A stretch of DNA of 64,000 nt from Planctomyces sp. SH-PL62 (GCF_001610895.1 NZ_CP011276.1:17116-81115); one strand, 5' to 3'. Shown: positions 48,401 through 58,363, counted from the stretch's first letter. Made by a program: numbers and translations. Notes: generated from the letters alone by a model not told the origin.

Positions 48401-51400
48401 TCAGGGGGCCTCGGCGACCACGGTCCCGGCCCCGCGAAGCTCGCGAAACTGCCGGCTGCGGACGATCGCGTCGACCGCGGCCGAGACCCGATGTTGCTCC
48501 GATTCGAGGCGTCGCTGGATTTCGTCGAGCAGGGGCTCGTCCGAAAGCTGCACGCCCCTCCCCAGCGCGTAGCCGAGGAGCTTCTTGCAGAACTGGCGCT
48601 CGATCGCGTCGCGACGGCTCGTCAGCAGGTAATCGCGAAGGCCGTCCCCGCCGACGAATTCGGAGCCGTCCAGGACCTTCGCGCGGGCGTCGACCGGCTG
48701 GCCCGAGACGTCGCGCTCGCGGAATCGGCCGATCGCGTCGTAGGCTTCGAGAGAGAACCCATAAGGGTCCATCTTCGCATGACAGCCGGCGCAGCGGACG
48801 TCGCGGGTGTGTTTCTCGACGAGTTGACGGACCGAGAGGCCACCCCCCGCCTCCTCGTCGTCGGGCAACAGCGGGATGTCCTTGGGCGGCTTGGGGGTGG
48901 GCTCGCCGAGCAGGACCTCGGTGATCCAGTTGCCGCGGAGGATCGGGCTGGTCCGCGACGCCCCGGACTGCTTCGCCAGGGTCGCCGAGAGGCCCAGGAT
49001 GCCGCCCCGTCCGTACTTCCGAACCCCGTCCACTCGCCGCCACTCGGGACCGCTCACGCCGGGGATCGCGTAGTGGCCGGCCAGCGCCTCGTTCAGGAAC
49101 GCATGGTCGGCGTCGTAGATCGAAAGGACCGACGCGTCGCTCTGGAACAGGTCGGCGAAGAAGAGGATCGCTTCTTCATACATCGCCCCCTTGAGGGCGG
49201 AGAAGGTCGGAAAGTGGCGTTCGCTCTTCTCGTCCTGCGCGTCGAAATCATAGATATGCAGCCACTGACATGCGAACTCCTCGGCCAGTCGCCGCGCGTC
49301 GGGGGATCGCAGAAGTCGCTTCGCCTGGGCCGCGAGGACGTCGGGGTCGCGCAGGCGGCCGGACGCGGCGGCCTCGCGAAGCTCGGCGTCTGGGGCCGAC
49401 GACCGCAGGAAGTAGCTCAGGCGGTTGGCCAGCTCCCAGTCGGAGACGGGGCCCGACTCCGTCCCCTCGGGCGCTTTCTCCAAACGGTACAGGAAGTTCG
49501 GAGAGACGAGGATCCGGGCCATCGCCAGGCGGAGGGCTTCGTCGTGGGGGATCTCCTCTACCCGAAGTCGGGCGTAGAGGTCGCGCAGGTCGCGCCCCTC
49601 CTGCTCCGTCGTCGGCCGACGATACGCCTGCGAGGCGAACGCGACCAGGGCGTCGAGCTGCCGGGGTTCGGCGTCGACGAGCGCCTTGCGGAAGGCTTCG
49701 GCATGCTCGTGGATCGGCTTGCGGAAGGGCTCGAACAATCGGGGGTCGCTGTCCTGGGTCGCGTACTCCATGAGCTGCGCGAAGGCGTCGACCTGGGCCA
49801 GGGCGTCCTGACTGATGAAGTGAAGCTCCTCCCAAAGACGGTCCAACCTCGCGGTCTCGCTCTCGTCGAGCATCAGCCGGCGAAGGGGCTCGTCCTCGCG
49901 GTGGAACAGCGTCAAGGTCACCACCTCGTCGACCGGGACGATCTTCTCGTAACAGAGGGCCGGCGGGAACCATCGCCGAAACTCGTCGAAGGCGGCCTTG
50001 AGGCGGGCCGCGGCCGGATCGCCGGTCACCAGAACCGGGGCGTCGGGACGGAGCCCGACGGCGAGCGCAGGGGCTTCGGTCGAGATCCGAAGCTGGACGA
50101 AATCATCGCCCCCCTCCAGCGGCCGGACGATCCCCGTGCCGATCAGCTCGGCGCCCGCGACCAGCTCGGAAGGGAGCCGCACCGCGAGGGCCGAAGGGCT
50201 CCGCACGGCCAGGTCCTCGGGGGCGATCCCGTCCGCGACGGCCCCGGGACCGAACGCGACGGGGTCGAGGCCCCAGGTCGAATCGGCAGGTATCGGGCCG
50301 TTCCCCGGCCGGGCGGAAACGATCGGGCCCCCCAGCGACGTCAGATGATGATACAGCGCCACGTCGGCCGCCTCGGCCCCGGCGGGACCGGCGGTCAGCA
50401 GCCGTTGCACCTGCTCGGCGATCGCCTTCTTCTCCTCGGCGCCCGGCGTCGACAGCCAGCGGAAGAGGAGCGAGCCCGGGGGCAGGATGAGGCCGTCGGC
50501 GTCCTTGTCGGGCTCGCGGAAGGCGTGCCAGACGGACGCGTTCCCGAAGCCGTCGGCGTGCGGGTTCGCCGCCAGGGCGTCGCCGGTCACGTCCCGCGCC
50601 AGGTCCCAGGACCGCCCCCCTGCTCCGGCCTCGGAAACGGTCAGATCGACGGAGGTCAGGTCGCAGGCGTGGTTGCCGTCGCGCGGGGCGATCACGAGCG
50701 CGATCAGGTCGCCGGAGCCCAGGGCGATCGGGCCGAAGGGTCCGGCCTTGATCGGCGTCGCGCCGGCGGTGGCGCCCTCGGCGAGGATCAGCCGCGCGGC
50801 CCCCGGCGCATCTCCAGCCGCCAGGCCGTGCCGTTGCCGCATCCCGTATGGACGTGCTTCACCTCGGCCTGGACCTGATAGCCGCCGGCCGTCGGGCAGA
50901 GCCAGCCCACGCCGGCTCGGAGCGTCGGCGAGGGATGTGCGGCCACGCCGCGCCCCTTCAGCTCGCCGGGGATGTTGACGGTCCGGTCCGAGCCGTTGGC
51001 GACGATCGAGGGGGTCTCGGGCGATCCCCAGCCGTTCACGAAGTCGAACCCGCCGACGCTTTCGAGACGCTGGGTGAAGAGGTCGAGCGCGACTGTCGAG
51101 CCCGTGCCGATCCCCAGGCATTCCAGCCACGACCCCAGGATCTCCGGGTCGACCCCGTGCTTTCGCGCCAGGGCTTCGCGATCGAGGGCCTTCGGGTCGG
51201 TCGCGGCCTCGGCCTCGGCCGCCGCCTCCAGGCACTTCGCGGCCGTCGAGACGACCTGTTCGCGACGCGCGGCCATCCCTTCGGCGATGGCGCGGACGTC
51301 GCGCAAGGCGACCTCGGGACGGCCCGGCCGGGCGATCCGCAGGTTCTCCCAGACGACGACGTTGGGACGCATCGGGCCGTCCGCCGTCAGATGGATCGTG

Positions 51401-52485
51401 ACCTCGCGGGCGGCGGGCGAATCCGGGAACTTGAAGCGGACGTCCTGGCGGGTGACGACGGGGTCGATCGCGGCGACCCACGGTTTCATGTGGCCGACGG
51501 ATTGAAACTTCGTCAGGCCCTGCTGCCAACGCGCGACCTCGGCCGCGAGCGCCGGGGCGTCGCCCGGCCCGGCCGTCTTCCAGCGGGCGCGAAGCGGGTC
51601 CAGCAGCGGGGACGGCTCGCCGCCGTCGAGCAGCGCCGCGAGGGCCGCGAGATGACGAGCGTTGAGCCCGCGACGCCGGGCTACCGTCACGTAAGTCTCC
51701 CGCCCCTCGCCGACCGCCCTACGCTCCTCGAGCGCGGCGGCGAGATACTTCTCCAGGGGGAGCCGCCCCTCGGCGTCGGCGTACTCGGCGTAGAGGGCGC
51801 GGATCGAGGCCAGCAACTCGTCGGTCCAGTCGCGTCGGGTCTCGCCCGGCGAGAACCGAATCCCGTCCGGGAGCAGGACGGCGTGGGCGGCGATCCGCTT
51901 GGCGGCGTCGAGATACTTCCCGAGCATCGCCGGCGACATCGACAAGGCGTTGCCCGCGTTCGTGAACCCTTCGCCCGCCGCGCCGTCGGCCGGGAACTCG
52001 CGAGCCGGCTGGAGGTCGAGGCCGATCAGATCCTTGAGCGTATAAGTGTATTGCGCGTTGTTGAGGCGACGCAGGACGACCGGCCCGGGGTCTCCGGCGT
52101 TGGCGTAGGCCTCGGCCTTGAGATAGCGGGCGGTCCAACCGCGAAGCGTTCCGCGTTCCTCGGCCGTCGGCTGGTCGGCATCCTTCGGGGGCATCTCGCC
52201 GCCGTCGAGCATCTCGACGACCTTCCGCCAGGACCCGGGGGACCGGCGGACGTCTTCAATCTTCGCGAAGGCTTCGAGGTCGAGGTCCCCTTCCTTCTCC
52301 TCGGTGGAATGGCAGTCGAGGCAGAACCGCCCGAGCAAGGGCCGAACCTCGTTCGCGTATTCCTTCGCCAGCACGTCGAACGAATCGGGGTCGGCCGACT
52401 CGGCGGTCGCGGCCGTGAGTAAGAGCGGGAGGACGGCCCCGGTCGCGATGCCGCGCAGCCGCCGGAAGCAAGGGAAGGGCCTCAC
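48401..52485 (-). CDS. DUF1592-family multi-domain cytochrome-like protein, interrupted by a one-base frameshift
   Basis: Joined, 1,361 residues. A signal peptide (GIATGAVLPLLLTAATAESA) precedes a planctomycete cytochrome domain with CLDCH (heme c site) near residue 55. DUF1587 (NAQYTYTLKDLIGLDLQPAR) comes next. After an insert come DUF1595-like, DUF1592 (RILVSPNFLYRLEKAPEGTE, then WELANRLSYFLRSSAPD) and DUF1588 (GGILGLSATLAKQSGASRTS, then VRCAGCHAKMDPYGFSLEAY, a second CxxCH). DUF1585 ends it (RDAIERQFCKKLLGYALGR). The frame breaks at the C5 run 50800-50804; one more C restores MRRGAARLILAEG. GTG 52485 overlaps the GntR stop (GTGA). Confidence 0.85.
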
Positions 52486-53159
52486 GGGGTCGTCTCCAGG
52501 AAGTTGCGATGATTCTCGATATGGACGCGCACCTCGCGATCGGCCTCGACGAGGTCGCCGGCCTTGAGGGCGTCGATGATGATCTGATGGCCCCGGACGG
52601 CGTCGGCGAGATTCAGATATTCCCCGAAGCGCCGGAAGAAGACCGCGAGGAGGTCGCCGAACGCCATGAACGGCGTCAGGCCGCTCGCGGCGATCAGCTC
52701 GTGATGGAAAGCTCGGTCCAACTCGACGCCCGCCTGGAGCGACTCGGCCTGGCCGAGACGCCGGTTGATGGCGTCGAGCGACTCATAGAGCGACGGGTCG
52801 CGCTCCATCCTCCGGACCACGTGCGGCAGGACGCCCGCCTCCAGCACGACCCGAGTGTCGATGAGCACGGCGGGGGGCACGTCCTGGAGCGCCGGATGGA
52901 AGCCGAGATACTCCGTGACCCGGTCCATGTCGACCTGGCCGACGCTCAGCCCACGCCCCGGGCGGGCCTCGACAATGCCCAGGAACTCCAGCGACTTCGT
53001 CGCTTCGCGGAGGCTCAGCCGACTCACGCCGAACCGCCTGGCCAGGTCGGTCTCCGTCGGCAGACGATCCCCAGGCTTGAGGTTCGCCTCCACGATGTAC
53101 GACTTGAGCCGTCCGGCGACGACGTCGCGGAGCTTGGGCCTCGCCACGGTGTTCAGCAT
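52482..53159 (-). CDS. GntR-family (FadR/FCD subgroup) transcriptional regulator
   Basis: A 225-residue regulator. The winged helix spans about 8-75 (LKPGDRLPTETDLARRFGVS, then RLSLREATKSLEFLGIVEAR). The FCD ligand domain follows, with the metal-binding pattern seen as DTRVVLEAGVLPHVVRRM near 100, DRAFHHELIAASG near 150 and IIIDALKAGDLVEADREVRV near 200. FCD regulators usually sense organic acids or sugar acids. It is the first gene of the operon with the DUF1592/1552/1080 genes and overlaps the DUF1592 start. A palindrome 42 bases upstream is a likely autoregulatory site. ATG 53159 is preferred over the longer Arg-rich frame. Confidence 0.88.
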   Translation of the reverse strand: MLNTVARPKLRDVVAGRLKSYIVEANLKPGDRLPTETDLARRFGVSRLSLREATKSLEFLGIVEARPGRGLSVGQVDMDRVTEYLGFHPALQDVPPAVLIDTRVVLEAGVLPHVVRRMERDPSLYESLDAINRRLGQAESLQAGVELDRAFHHELIAASGLTPFMAFGDLLAVFFRRFGEYLNLADAVRGHQIIIDALKAGDLVEADREVRVHIENHRNFLETTP

Positions 53160-53200
53160 GCCTGGTCCTTCCGATCCTGGGAGTCGTCCGTGACGGGAGT

Positions 53201-53211
53201 TTATCAGACAA
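53201..53211. promoter_or_regulatory. Candidate FadR-type operator of the GntR operon
   Basis: TTATCAGACAA (its complement is TTGTCTGATAA) is an 11-base near-palindrome with four of five arm pairs matching. FCD-type regulators bind short sites of this form. It lies 42 bases before the regulator's ATG. Confidence 0.45.
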
Positions 53212-53377
53212 TCAGACGCGATCAAACATTTTTCCAACGGAACGCTCCGGCGGCGCGCGGCCCTGGGCCTGTCTACTTTCATGATCGCTTGCTAATCTGG
53301 GAAAGGCGTCGGCGATCTGTCGCCTGACACGCCCCGGCGCGATTCCGCGACCTGCTCGGCGAGCGGGAGGACGATCG

Positions 53378-56305
53378 ATGACGACCGACACGAACGACGC
53401 CGAACGACCCGACGGGCTCCTCGCCTCGTCCCTGGAAGCGATCGTCGACGATCTCATCGCGCGTCTCCAGTCGGGCGAGGATCCGGACCTGGAGGCGATC
53501 GTCGGAGATCACCGGGAGCACGCCGGATCGATCCGTCGCCTGGCGCCGGCGCTGAAGGCGCTGGTGGAGTTCGGCGGGGCCTCGGCCCGCGGTTCCGGGC
53601 GGCCGGCCTTCGAGGCCGGGGCGGCGGCCCGGACGCTGGGCGATTTCCGGATCGTGCGAGAGGTCGGGCGGGGGGGCATGGGGATCGTCTACGAGGCGGA
53701 GCAGATCTCGCTTCGTCGGCGCGTGGCTTTGAAGGTCCTCCCATCGGCCGCCGCGATGGACCCGCGACACTTGCAGCGGTTCCAGCTGGAGGCCCACGCC
53801 GCCGCCGCCCTCCACCACGCGAACATCGTCCCGGTCTACGCGGTCGGCGTCGAGTCGGGGACTTCGTACTACGCGATGCAGTTCATCGAGGGCCGCAGCC
53901 TCGGCCAACTCATCGCCGAGATGAGGCGGCTCGCCGGCCTGGATCGGGACGACGGCACGGTGCCCGACCTTGGCGGTCTGACCACCAGGACCCTGGCGGC
54001 CAGCCTGCTGGCCGGAGGGCCGCCCCCCCCGGAACCGTCCCCCGCGACCGAGCCCGCCAGGGACGATCCCACCCCCGACCCGGTCCCCGCGACGACCCCG
54101 ACCGGCGTCACGCCCGACCCCGGCGGCCGGGACTATATCCTCTCGGCGGTCCGGCTGGGCCGGGAGGCGGCCGAGGCGCTGGACCACGCGCACGCCCACG
54201 GGATACTCCACCGCGACGTCAAGCCCGACAACCTGCTCGTCGACCTGGACGGCCGGCTCTGGGTCACCGACTTCGGCCTCGCCCAGATCCAGGGCGACCA
54301 TCGCTTGACGGTCAGCGGGGACGTCCTCGGCACGCTCCGCTACATGAGCCCGGAGCAGGCCCTGGGGAGGCGGATCGTCGTCGACGGCCGCTCGGACCTC
54401 TACTCGCTCGGCGCGACGATCTACGAGCTGCTGACCCTGCGCCCGGCGTACGATGGCCGCGACCGGGCCGACGTCCTGCGTCGGATCACCTCCGAGGAGC
54501 CGACGCCGCTTCAGAAGCTCAACCCCGCGGCGCCGGCCGACCTGGCGACGATCGTGCACAAGGCGATGGCCAAGGAGCCGGCCGACCGCTACGCCACGGC
54601 CAAGGATCTGGCCGAGGACCTGCAACGGTTCCTCAGCCACCGGCCGATCCTGGCGAAGCCCCCGAGCCGGCTCGACCGCCTGGTGAAATGGTCGCGCCGC
54701 CACACCGCGGCGATCGCGGCGGCGGGCGCCGTGCTGGTGGCGGCGGTCGTGGGCCTGACCCTCGGCCTGGTCCTCATCGCTCGCGAGCAAAGGCTGACCA
54801 CCGATGCGCTGGCCGTGGCCAGGGCCCAGCGCTCGCTCGCCCGCGCGGCCGTCGACGACATGTACACCCGAGTGGCCAAGACATGGCTGGCGGAGCAGCC
54901 GAAGCTGACTTCCGTCCAGCGAGAGTTTCTGGAGAAGGCCCTCGCCTTCTACGAGCAGTTCGCCGCCGTCCCGGGCTCGGACCCCGAGATGCAGCTCGCC
55001 GCCGCCAGGGCCAGTCGGGAAGTGGGAGAGATCCGCTACGCGATCGGCAGGCTCGACGAGTCCTGGAATGCCCACGGGCGGGCCGTCGCCCTCTGCCAGG
55101 ACCTCGTCGACCGCTTCCCCGACGAGCCGCAATACCGTCATGAGCTTTCCCGAGCCATGTTCCGATTCGGGGTCAATCAGGAGAGACTCGGCAACGTCGG
55201 CCACGCGACGCGTCTTTTCGCCCGCGCCCTGGACCTGGCGAAGCGGCTCGCCGACGAGAACCCCCAGGACCGGGAAATCCGCCGGCATCTCGCGGCCGTC
55301 CACCAGGTCGCCGGCGACGAGCCCAATCTCCGACGCAGTCTCGAAATCTACGAATCGCTCCTCGGGGAGCGGTCGGAGGACGCCCTCGCCCGCGACGACG
55401 GCTTCCACGCCAACGTGCGCGCCGAGCTCGCCTTGCTCACCTTGAACCTGGCCACGTTCCTCCACAATAGCGGGCGATACCAGGAAGCGGAGCCGTTGTA
55501 CCTGCGGGCGATCGAGTTCCTGCAGCTCCCCTCGACCGAGTACCCGGAGCCGAGGAGGAGGAAGGTCCTCGCCGTCGCGCACATGAACCTGGGCAGGATG
55601 CGGTCGGCCACCGACCGGCTCGAGGACGGGCTCGCCGACCTTCGACGATCCGAATCTCTCCTGGAATCCCTGGTCGAGGAGTTCCCCGACATCATCGAGT
55701 ATCCCTCGTTGCTCGCCGTCTGCTGCCGACTCCTGGGCTACGCCCTGATCGACGCGGGGCAGCATCAGGAAGCGAGCCGGATCGGCCGGCGCGGGGTAGA
55801 GCTGGTCGAAAGACTCGTCGAACATCATCCCTCCGTCCCTGGGGATCGACGCGAGATGGTCGACCTCCTGTGCATGATCGCGGACGTCGAGTCCTGCCTC
55901 CCCAAAGAGTCTTCGAGCGACCCGGAGCGGGCCCTCGAGATCGTATCCAGGGCCATGACGCTGGGGGGGGATGGGGTCGACGCGCGATCGCAGGCCTGGG
56001 CCCGCTACAGGGCGGGGGACTTTAGGGGATGTCTGAAAGCCCTGGAGGGCAAGCCGACCTATCCCGCCGACGGCGATTTCTTCGGGGCCATGGCCCACTG
56101 GCGGCTGGGCGACGAGGCCAAAGCCCGGGAGGTCTTCGAGAGGGCCGATCGGCGGCTGTCGGGCCATGAGGGCCGCTCGGATCACAGGATCACCGCGGCC
56201 CCGAGCCTGCTGCGTCAGGTCCGCGCCGAGGCGGCGAGGCTGCTCGGCGTCGAGGGGGCGGACGCCGGGCGGACGGGCGCCGCGATGCCCACCGCGGCCC
56301 CTTGA
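53378..56305 (+). CDS. Transmembrane Ser/Thr protein kinase with C-terminal TPR array
   Basis: A 975-residue Hanks-type kinase. All catalytic elements are present: Gly loop VGRGGMGIVYEAE near 95, lysine in VALKVLP near 118, HRDVKPDNLL near 277, DFGLA near 296 and MSPEQALG near 322. An unusual Pro-rich insert (about residues 208-248, including GGPPPPEPSPATEPARDDP) lies between the N-lobe/hinge and the catalytic loop. One TM helix at about 443-470 (AAIAAAGAVLVAAVVGLTLG) leads to an outer region with about nine TPR-like helix pairs. Such kinases are expanded in planctomycetes. It is an intact counterpart to the pseudogene at 22-24.7 kb. The ATG has GGGAGGACG upstream. Confidence 0.9.
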   Translation: MTTDTNDAERPDGLLASSLEAIVDDLIARLQSGEDPDLEAIVGDHREHAGSIRRLAPALKALVEFGGASARGSGRPAFEAGAAARTLGDFRIVREVGRGGMGIVYEAEQISLRRRVALKVLPSAAAMDPRHLQRFQLEAHAAAALHHANIVPVYAVGVESGTSYYAMQFIEGRSLGQLIAEMRRLAGLDRDDGTVPDLGGLTTRTLAASLLAGGPPPPEPSPATEPARDDPTPDPVPATTPTGVTPDPGGRDYILSAVRLGREAAEALDHAHAHGILHRDVKPDNLLVDLDGRLWVTDFGLAQIQGDHRLTVSGDVLGTLRYMSPEQALGRRIVVDGRSDLYSLGATIYELLTLRPAYDGRDRADVLRRITSEEPTPLQKLNPAAPADLATIVHKAMAKEPADRYATAKDLAEDLQRFLSHRPILAKPPSRLDRLVKWSRRHTAAIAAAGAVLVAAVVGLTLGLVLIAREQRLTTDALAVARAQRSLARAAVDDMYTRVAKTWLAEQPKLTSVQREFLEKALAFYEQFAAVPGSDPEMQLAAARASREVGEIRYAIGRLDESWNAHGRAVALCQDLVDRFPDEPQYRHELSRAMFRFGVNQERLGNVGHATRLFARALDLAKRLADENPQDREIRRHLAAVHQVAGDEPNLRRSLEIYESLLGERSEDALARDDGFHANVRAELALLTLNLATFLHNSGRYQEAEPLYLRAIEFLQLPSTEYPEPRRRKVLAVAHMNLGRMRSATDRLEDGLADLRRSESLLESLVEEFPDIIEYPSLLAVCCRLLGYALIDAGQHQEASRIGRRGVELVERLVEHHPSVPGDRREMVDLLCMIADVESCLPKESSSDPERALEIVSRAMTLGGDGVDARSQAWARYRAGDFRGCLKALEGKPTYPADGDFFGAMAHWRLGDEAKAREVFERADRRLSGHEGRSDHRITAAPSLLRQVRAEAARLLGVEGADAGRTGAAMPTAAP

Positions 56306-56329
56306 CGCCGCGACCGCTGGGCGGGGGCG

Positions 56330-57799
56330 TCATCGCTTGGGCCGCTCGTCCAGGAGTTCGAGGATGTGGCCGTCGACGATCGTCTTGAGCGTGCGAGCGG
56401 ACAGCTCCGGATCTTTCTGGGACTTGTAGCGCTTGACCAGGAAGCCGAGGCGGGCCGACCCGAGGGCCTCTCGCGTGAGCTGGTCCCGCTCGGCTTCAGT
56501 GAGGCGTTCCCAGTAGCCTCGGATGCGGGCCTGCTCGGCCTCCTCCCGCGTCTGCTGATCTTCGGCGGCCTTGCGCCTGGCCTCGTCGACCTTCCGGCGC
56601 TGCGCGTCCAGCGCCTCGGCGCGCTCGCGGCGCTGGGCCTCGGACTCGAAGCCCCGAGGGGTCGCGTAATCCTTGCGGATCGACTCCGCGAGGTAGCCAG
56701 CCGGGTTCTTGGAGACGCGCTTGTCCTTGCGCTCGACCAGCCAGTCGAAGACCTCCAGCTTGGCGCGGATGCGCTCGGCCGGATGGCTGAGGGCGATCTC
56801 GGCCGCCGCCGCCGCGGTTACGCCACGGGCTACGAGCCCTTGCTCCTGCTCGGTCGGCTCCGGGCCGGCCAGCGGCTCGGACGCGTCCAGGGTCTCCTCC
56901 CCCATCTCCAGGTCGACGCGACGCCGAAGCGTGATCGTCCAGCTTCGGGGGCCGACCTTCGCGTACCGCTCGTCGCGCTCCATCGGCTCCAGGAATCCGA
57001 TCTTCTCCAACTCGTCGAGCGCGGGTTGGAGTTTCTCCTTGAGCTTTCCGTTGTCCTTGTAGCCGCGATCCAGCCCCACGTGCTCGCAGGCGAACGTCCG
57101 CAGATCCAGGGTCAGCGACCGCGAGTGGTAGAAGTGCTTGCCGAGGAATCGGTACATCTGCTGGGAGCTGGGATGGCGGAGCCGCAGCAGCAGCTTCAGG
57201 TCGATGGTCCGGACGAACCCCGCCTCCAGGCTCTGGAAGAAGACCTCGTTCCAGGCGATGTTCGACTTGATCAGCGTCGCCTGCCGCGAGGGCGATCCGT
57301 CGTTGATCTCGAAATCGTCGATGATCCCGAAGCCCTTCGACGAGTACGTCTGCCGGGGCTTGTCCCACCAGGAGTTCTCGTACAACACGAAGACGTTTGC
57401 CCAGCGCTTGAGCGACAGCTCGACCCGGGCGTACGACTGTCCCGAGTCCGCCCAGCCCAGGACCTTGATGATCTCGCTCCGGGTGAACCAGACCCGGCGC
57501 TCGCGGAAGCTGTTCGCCCGCTTCGTGAGGTAGATCAACCCCAGGAGGATGAGGTTGTCCTGCGCGGAGGGGAGCCCGTAGACCTCCGACCCGGTCACGG
57601 TGACCTTCCGCAGGACGGTCAAACCCGTCTGCTCGTCCCGCACCGGAACCTCGCGGATGATCATCGAGACGTCCTTGCGGTCGGCGAGCAAGGTGATCGG
57701 AAACTCGGCGAGGTTCATCTCGTCCTTGCCGAACAACCGCTCCCCCAGGCCCGCCTCCAGCGAGGCCCGGATGTCGTCCTGGTCGGGGGGGATTTCCAT
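56330..57799 (-). CDS. repA: Plasmid replication initiator protein (RepA/RepB winged-helix type)
   Basis: A 489-residue initiator. The N-terminal 300 residues read as a two-winged-helix Rep fold: LILLGLIYLTKRANSFRERR near 85, FTRSEIIKVLGWADSGQSYA near 107, VELSLKRWANVFVLYENSWW near 127, then TIDLKLLLRLRHPSSQQMYR near 205 and LQPALDELEKIGFLEPMERD near 265. This order matches replication initiators of the RepA/TrfA-like kind that bind iterons as monomers. The C-terminal 170 residues are charged with a coiled coil (AEALDAQRRKVDEARRKAAE) and hold segments like EIALSHPAERIRAKLEVFDW. ATG 57799 has GAGGG 6 bases upstream. The gene is read away from an iteron array 120 bases upstream, which strongly supports the call. 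Confidence 0.85.
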   Translation of the reverse strand: MEIPPDQDDIRASLEAGLGERLFGKDEMNLAEFPITLLADRKDVSMIIREVPVRDEQTGLTVLRKVTVTGSEVYGLPSAQDNLILLGLIYLTKRANSFRERRVWFTRSEIIKVLGWADSGQSYARVELSLKRWANVFVLYENSWWDKPRQTYSSKGFGIIDDFEINDGSPSRQATLIKSNIAWNEVFFQSLEAGFVRTIDLKLLLRLRHPSSQQMYRFLGKHFYHSRSLTLDLRTFACEHVGLDRGYKDNGKLKEKLQPALDELEKIGFLEPMERDERYAKVGPRSWTITLRRRVDLEMGEETLDASEPLAGPEPTEQEQGLVARGVTAAAAAEIALSHPAERIRAKLEVFDWLVERKDKRVSKNPAGYLAESIRKDYATPRGFESEAQRRERAEALDAQRRKVDEARRKAAEDQQTREEAEQARIRGYWERLTEAERDQLTREALGSARLGFLVKRYKSQKDPELSARTLKTIVDGHILELLDERPKR

Positions 57800-57851
57800 C
57801 TTCAACCCTCTTCCCAGAGAGCAACAACACCTCGTCCGCTTGTTGTTGCTA

Positions 57852-57865
57852 GTTACACAAGTAAC
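57852..57865. promoter_or_regulatory. Operator-like palindrome just downstream of the repA promoter
   Basis: GTTACACAAGTAAC has perfect 5-bp arms and lies 3 bases after the -10 box of the repA promoter, at or just past the expected transcript start. Autorepression by Rep dimers at such a site is the usual arrangement in iteron plasmids; here it is inferred. Confidence 0.6.
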
Positions 57866-57868
57866 AAG

Positions 57869-57897
57869 GTTATATTGTTAGGGAGAAAAAGAGTCAA
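57869..57897 (-). promoter_or_regulatory. Sigma70-type promoter of repA
   Basis: On the minus strand TTGACT (57897-57892) and TATAAC (57874-57869) are separated by exactly 17 bases. Each box differs from consensus at one position. This is the clearest promoter in the window and points at repA, whose ATG is 70 bases downstream. Confidence 0.8.
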
Positions 57898-57921
57898 GCA
57901 GGACAAGGACTTACGACGAAT

Positions 57922-58051
57922 TTCCTCCCCGCGATATCGGTGCTTCCTCCCCGGAGTATCGGTGCTTCCTCCCCGCGATATCGGTGCTTCCTCCCCGGAG
58001 TATCGGTGCTTCCTCCCCGCGATATCGGTGCTTCCTCCCCGGAGTATCGGT
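57922..58051. repeat. Replication origin iterons: six tandem 22-bp repeats of two alternating types
   Basis: Six units start at 57922, 57944, 57966, 57988, 58010 and 58032. All begin TTCCTCCCCG and end TATCGGT. Between these they alternate strictly: units 1, 3 and 5 read CGA, units 2, 4 and 6 read GAG. Twenty-two bases (two helix turns) is the standard iteron spacing and puts every site on the same face of DNA. With the adjacent initiator gene this is the replication origin. Confidence 0.88.
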
Positions 58052-58148
58052 AGACCCTGCCGCTTGTGCGAGTCGGGACCGAGACGATCCGGGTCGACCG
58101 CCGAGCCGCGACGGACGGCGGTCCCGCAGCCGCCCTGATGGCTCGAAT

Positions 58149-58170
58149 TTCCTCCCCAGGCCATCGGTGG
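58149..58170. repeat. Seventh, diverged iteron
   Basis: TTCCTCCCCAGGCCATCGGT is followed by GG. It keeps the iteron ends but differs in the middle and lies about 95 bases beyond the array. It may be a weaker initiator site. Confidence 0.6.
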
Positions 58171-58303
58171 GTCATCGCTCGGGAAGCGACGGCTTCTGGC
58201 AAGCTGGATGGACGCGGGGGATGGGGTGATTGGCTCGATGCGGCGGAAGGATCAAGAAGTGGAGGGCGGCGAGGTCGTCTCGGCCGAGGGATAGCGAAGC
58301 GTG

Positions 58304-58363
58304 CTGAAAATGTCGAAAACGGACGAAAAAAGTTCGTAAACTTAAAACATGCAGTTGTAAATG
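58304..58363. other. AT-rich segment beside the iterons (possible unwinding element)
   Basis: About 60 bases unusually rich in A and T for this window. It includes GAAAATGTCGAAAACG, then a palindrome AAGTTCGTAAACTT at 58330-58343, then AAAACATGCAGTTGTAAATG. Iteron origins normally carry such a segment where the strands first open. I see no consensus DnaA box. Confidence 0.5.

Noticed and set aside
53279..56185. A 968-residue minus-strand open frame opposite the intact kinase
   Set aside because: The kinase on the plus strand has every catalytic motif; the opposite frame is compositional shadow.
57922..58170. The 22-bp repeats could look like a small CRISPR array
   Set aside because: The repeats abut with no spacers, alternate in type, and lie next to a replication initiator; no cas genes are present.
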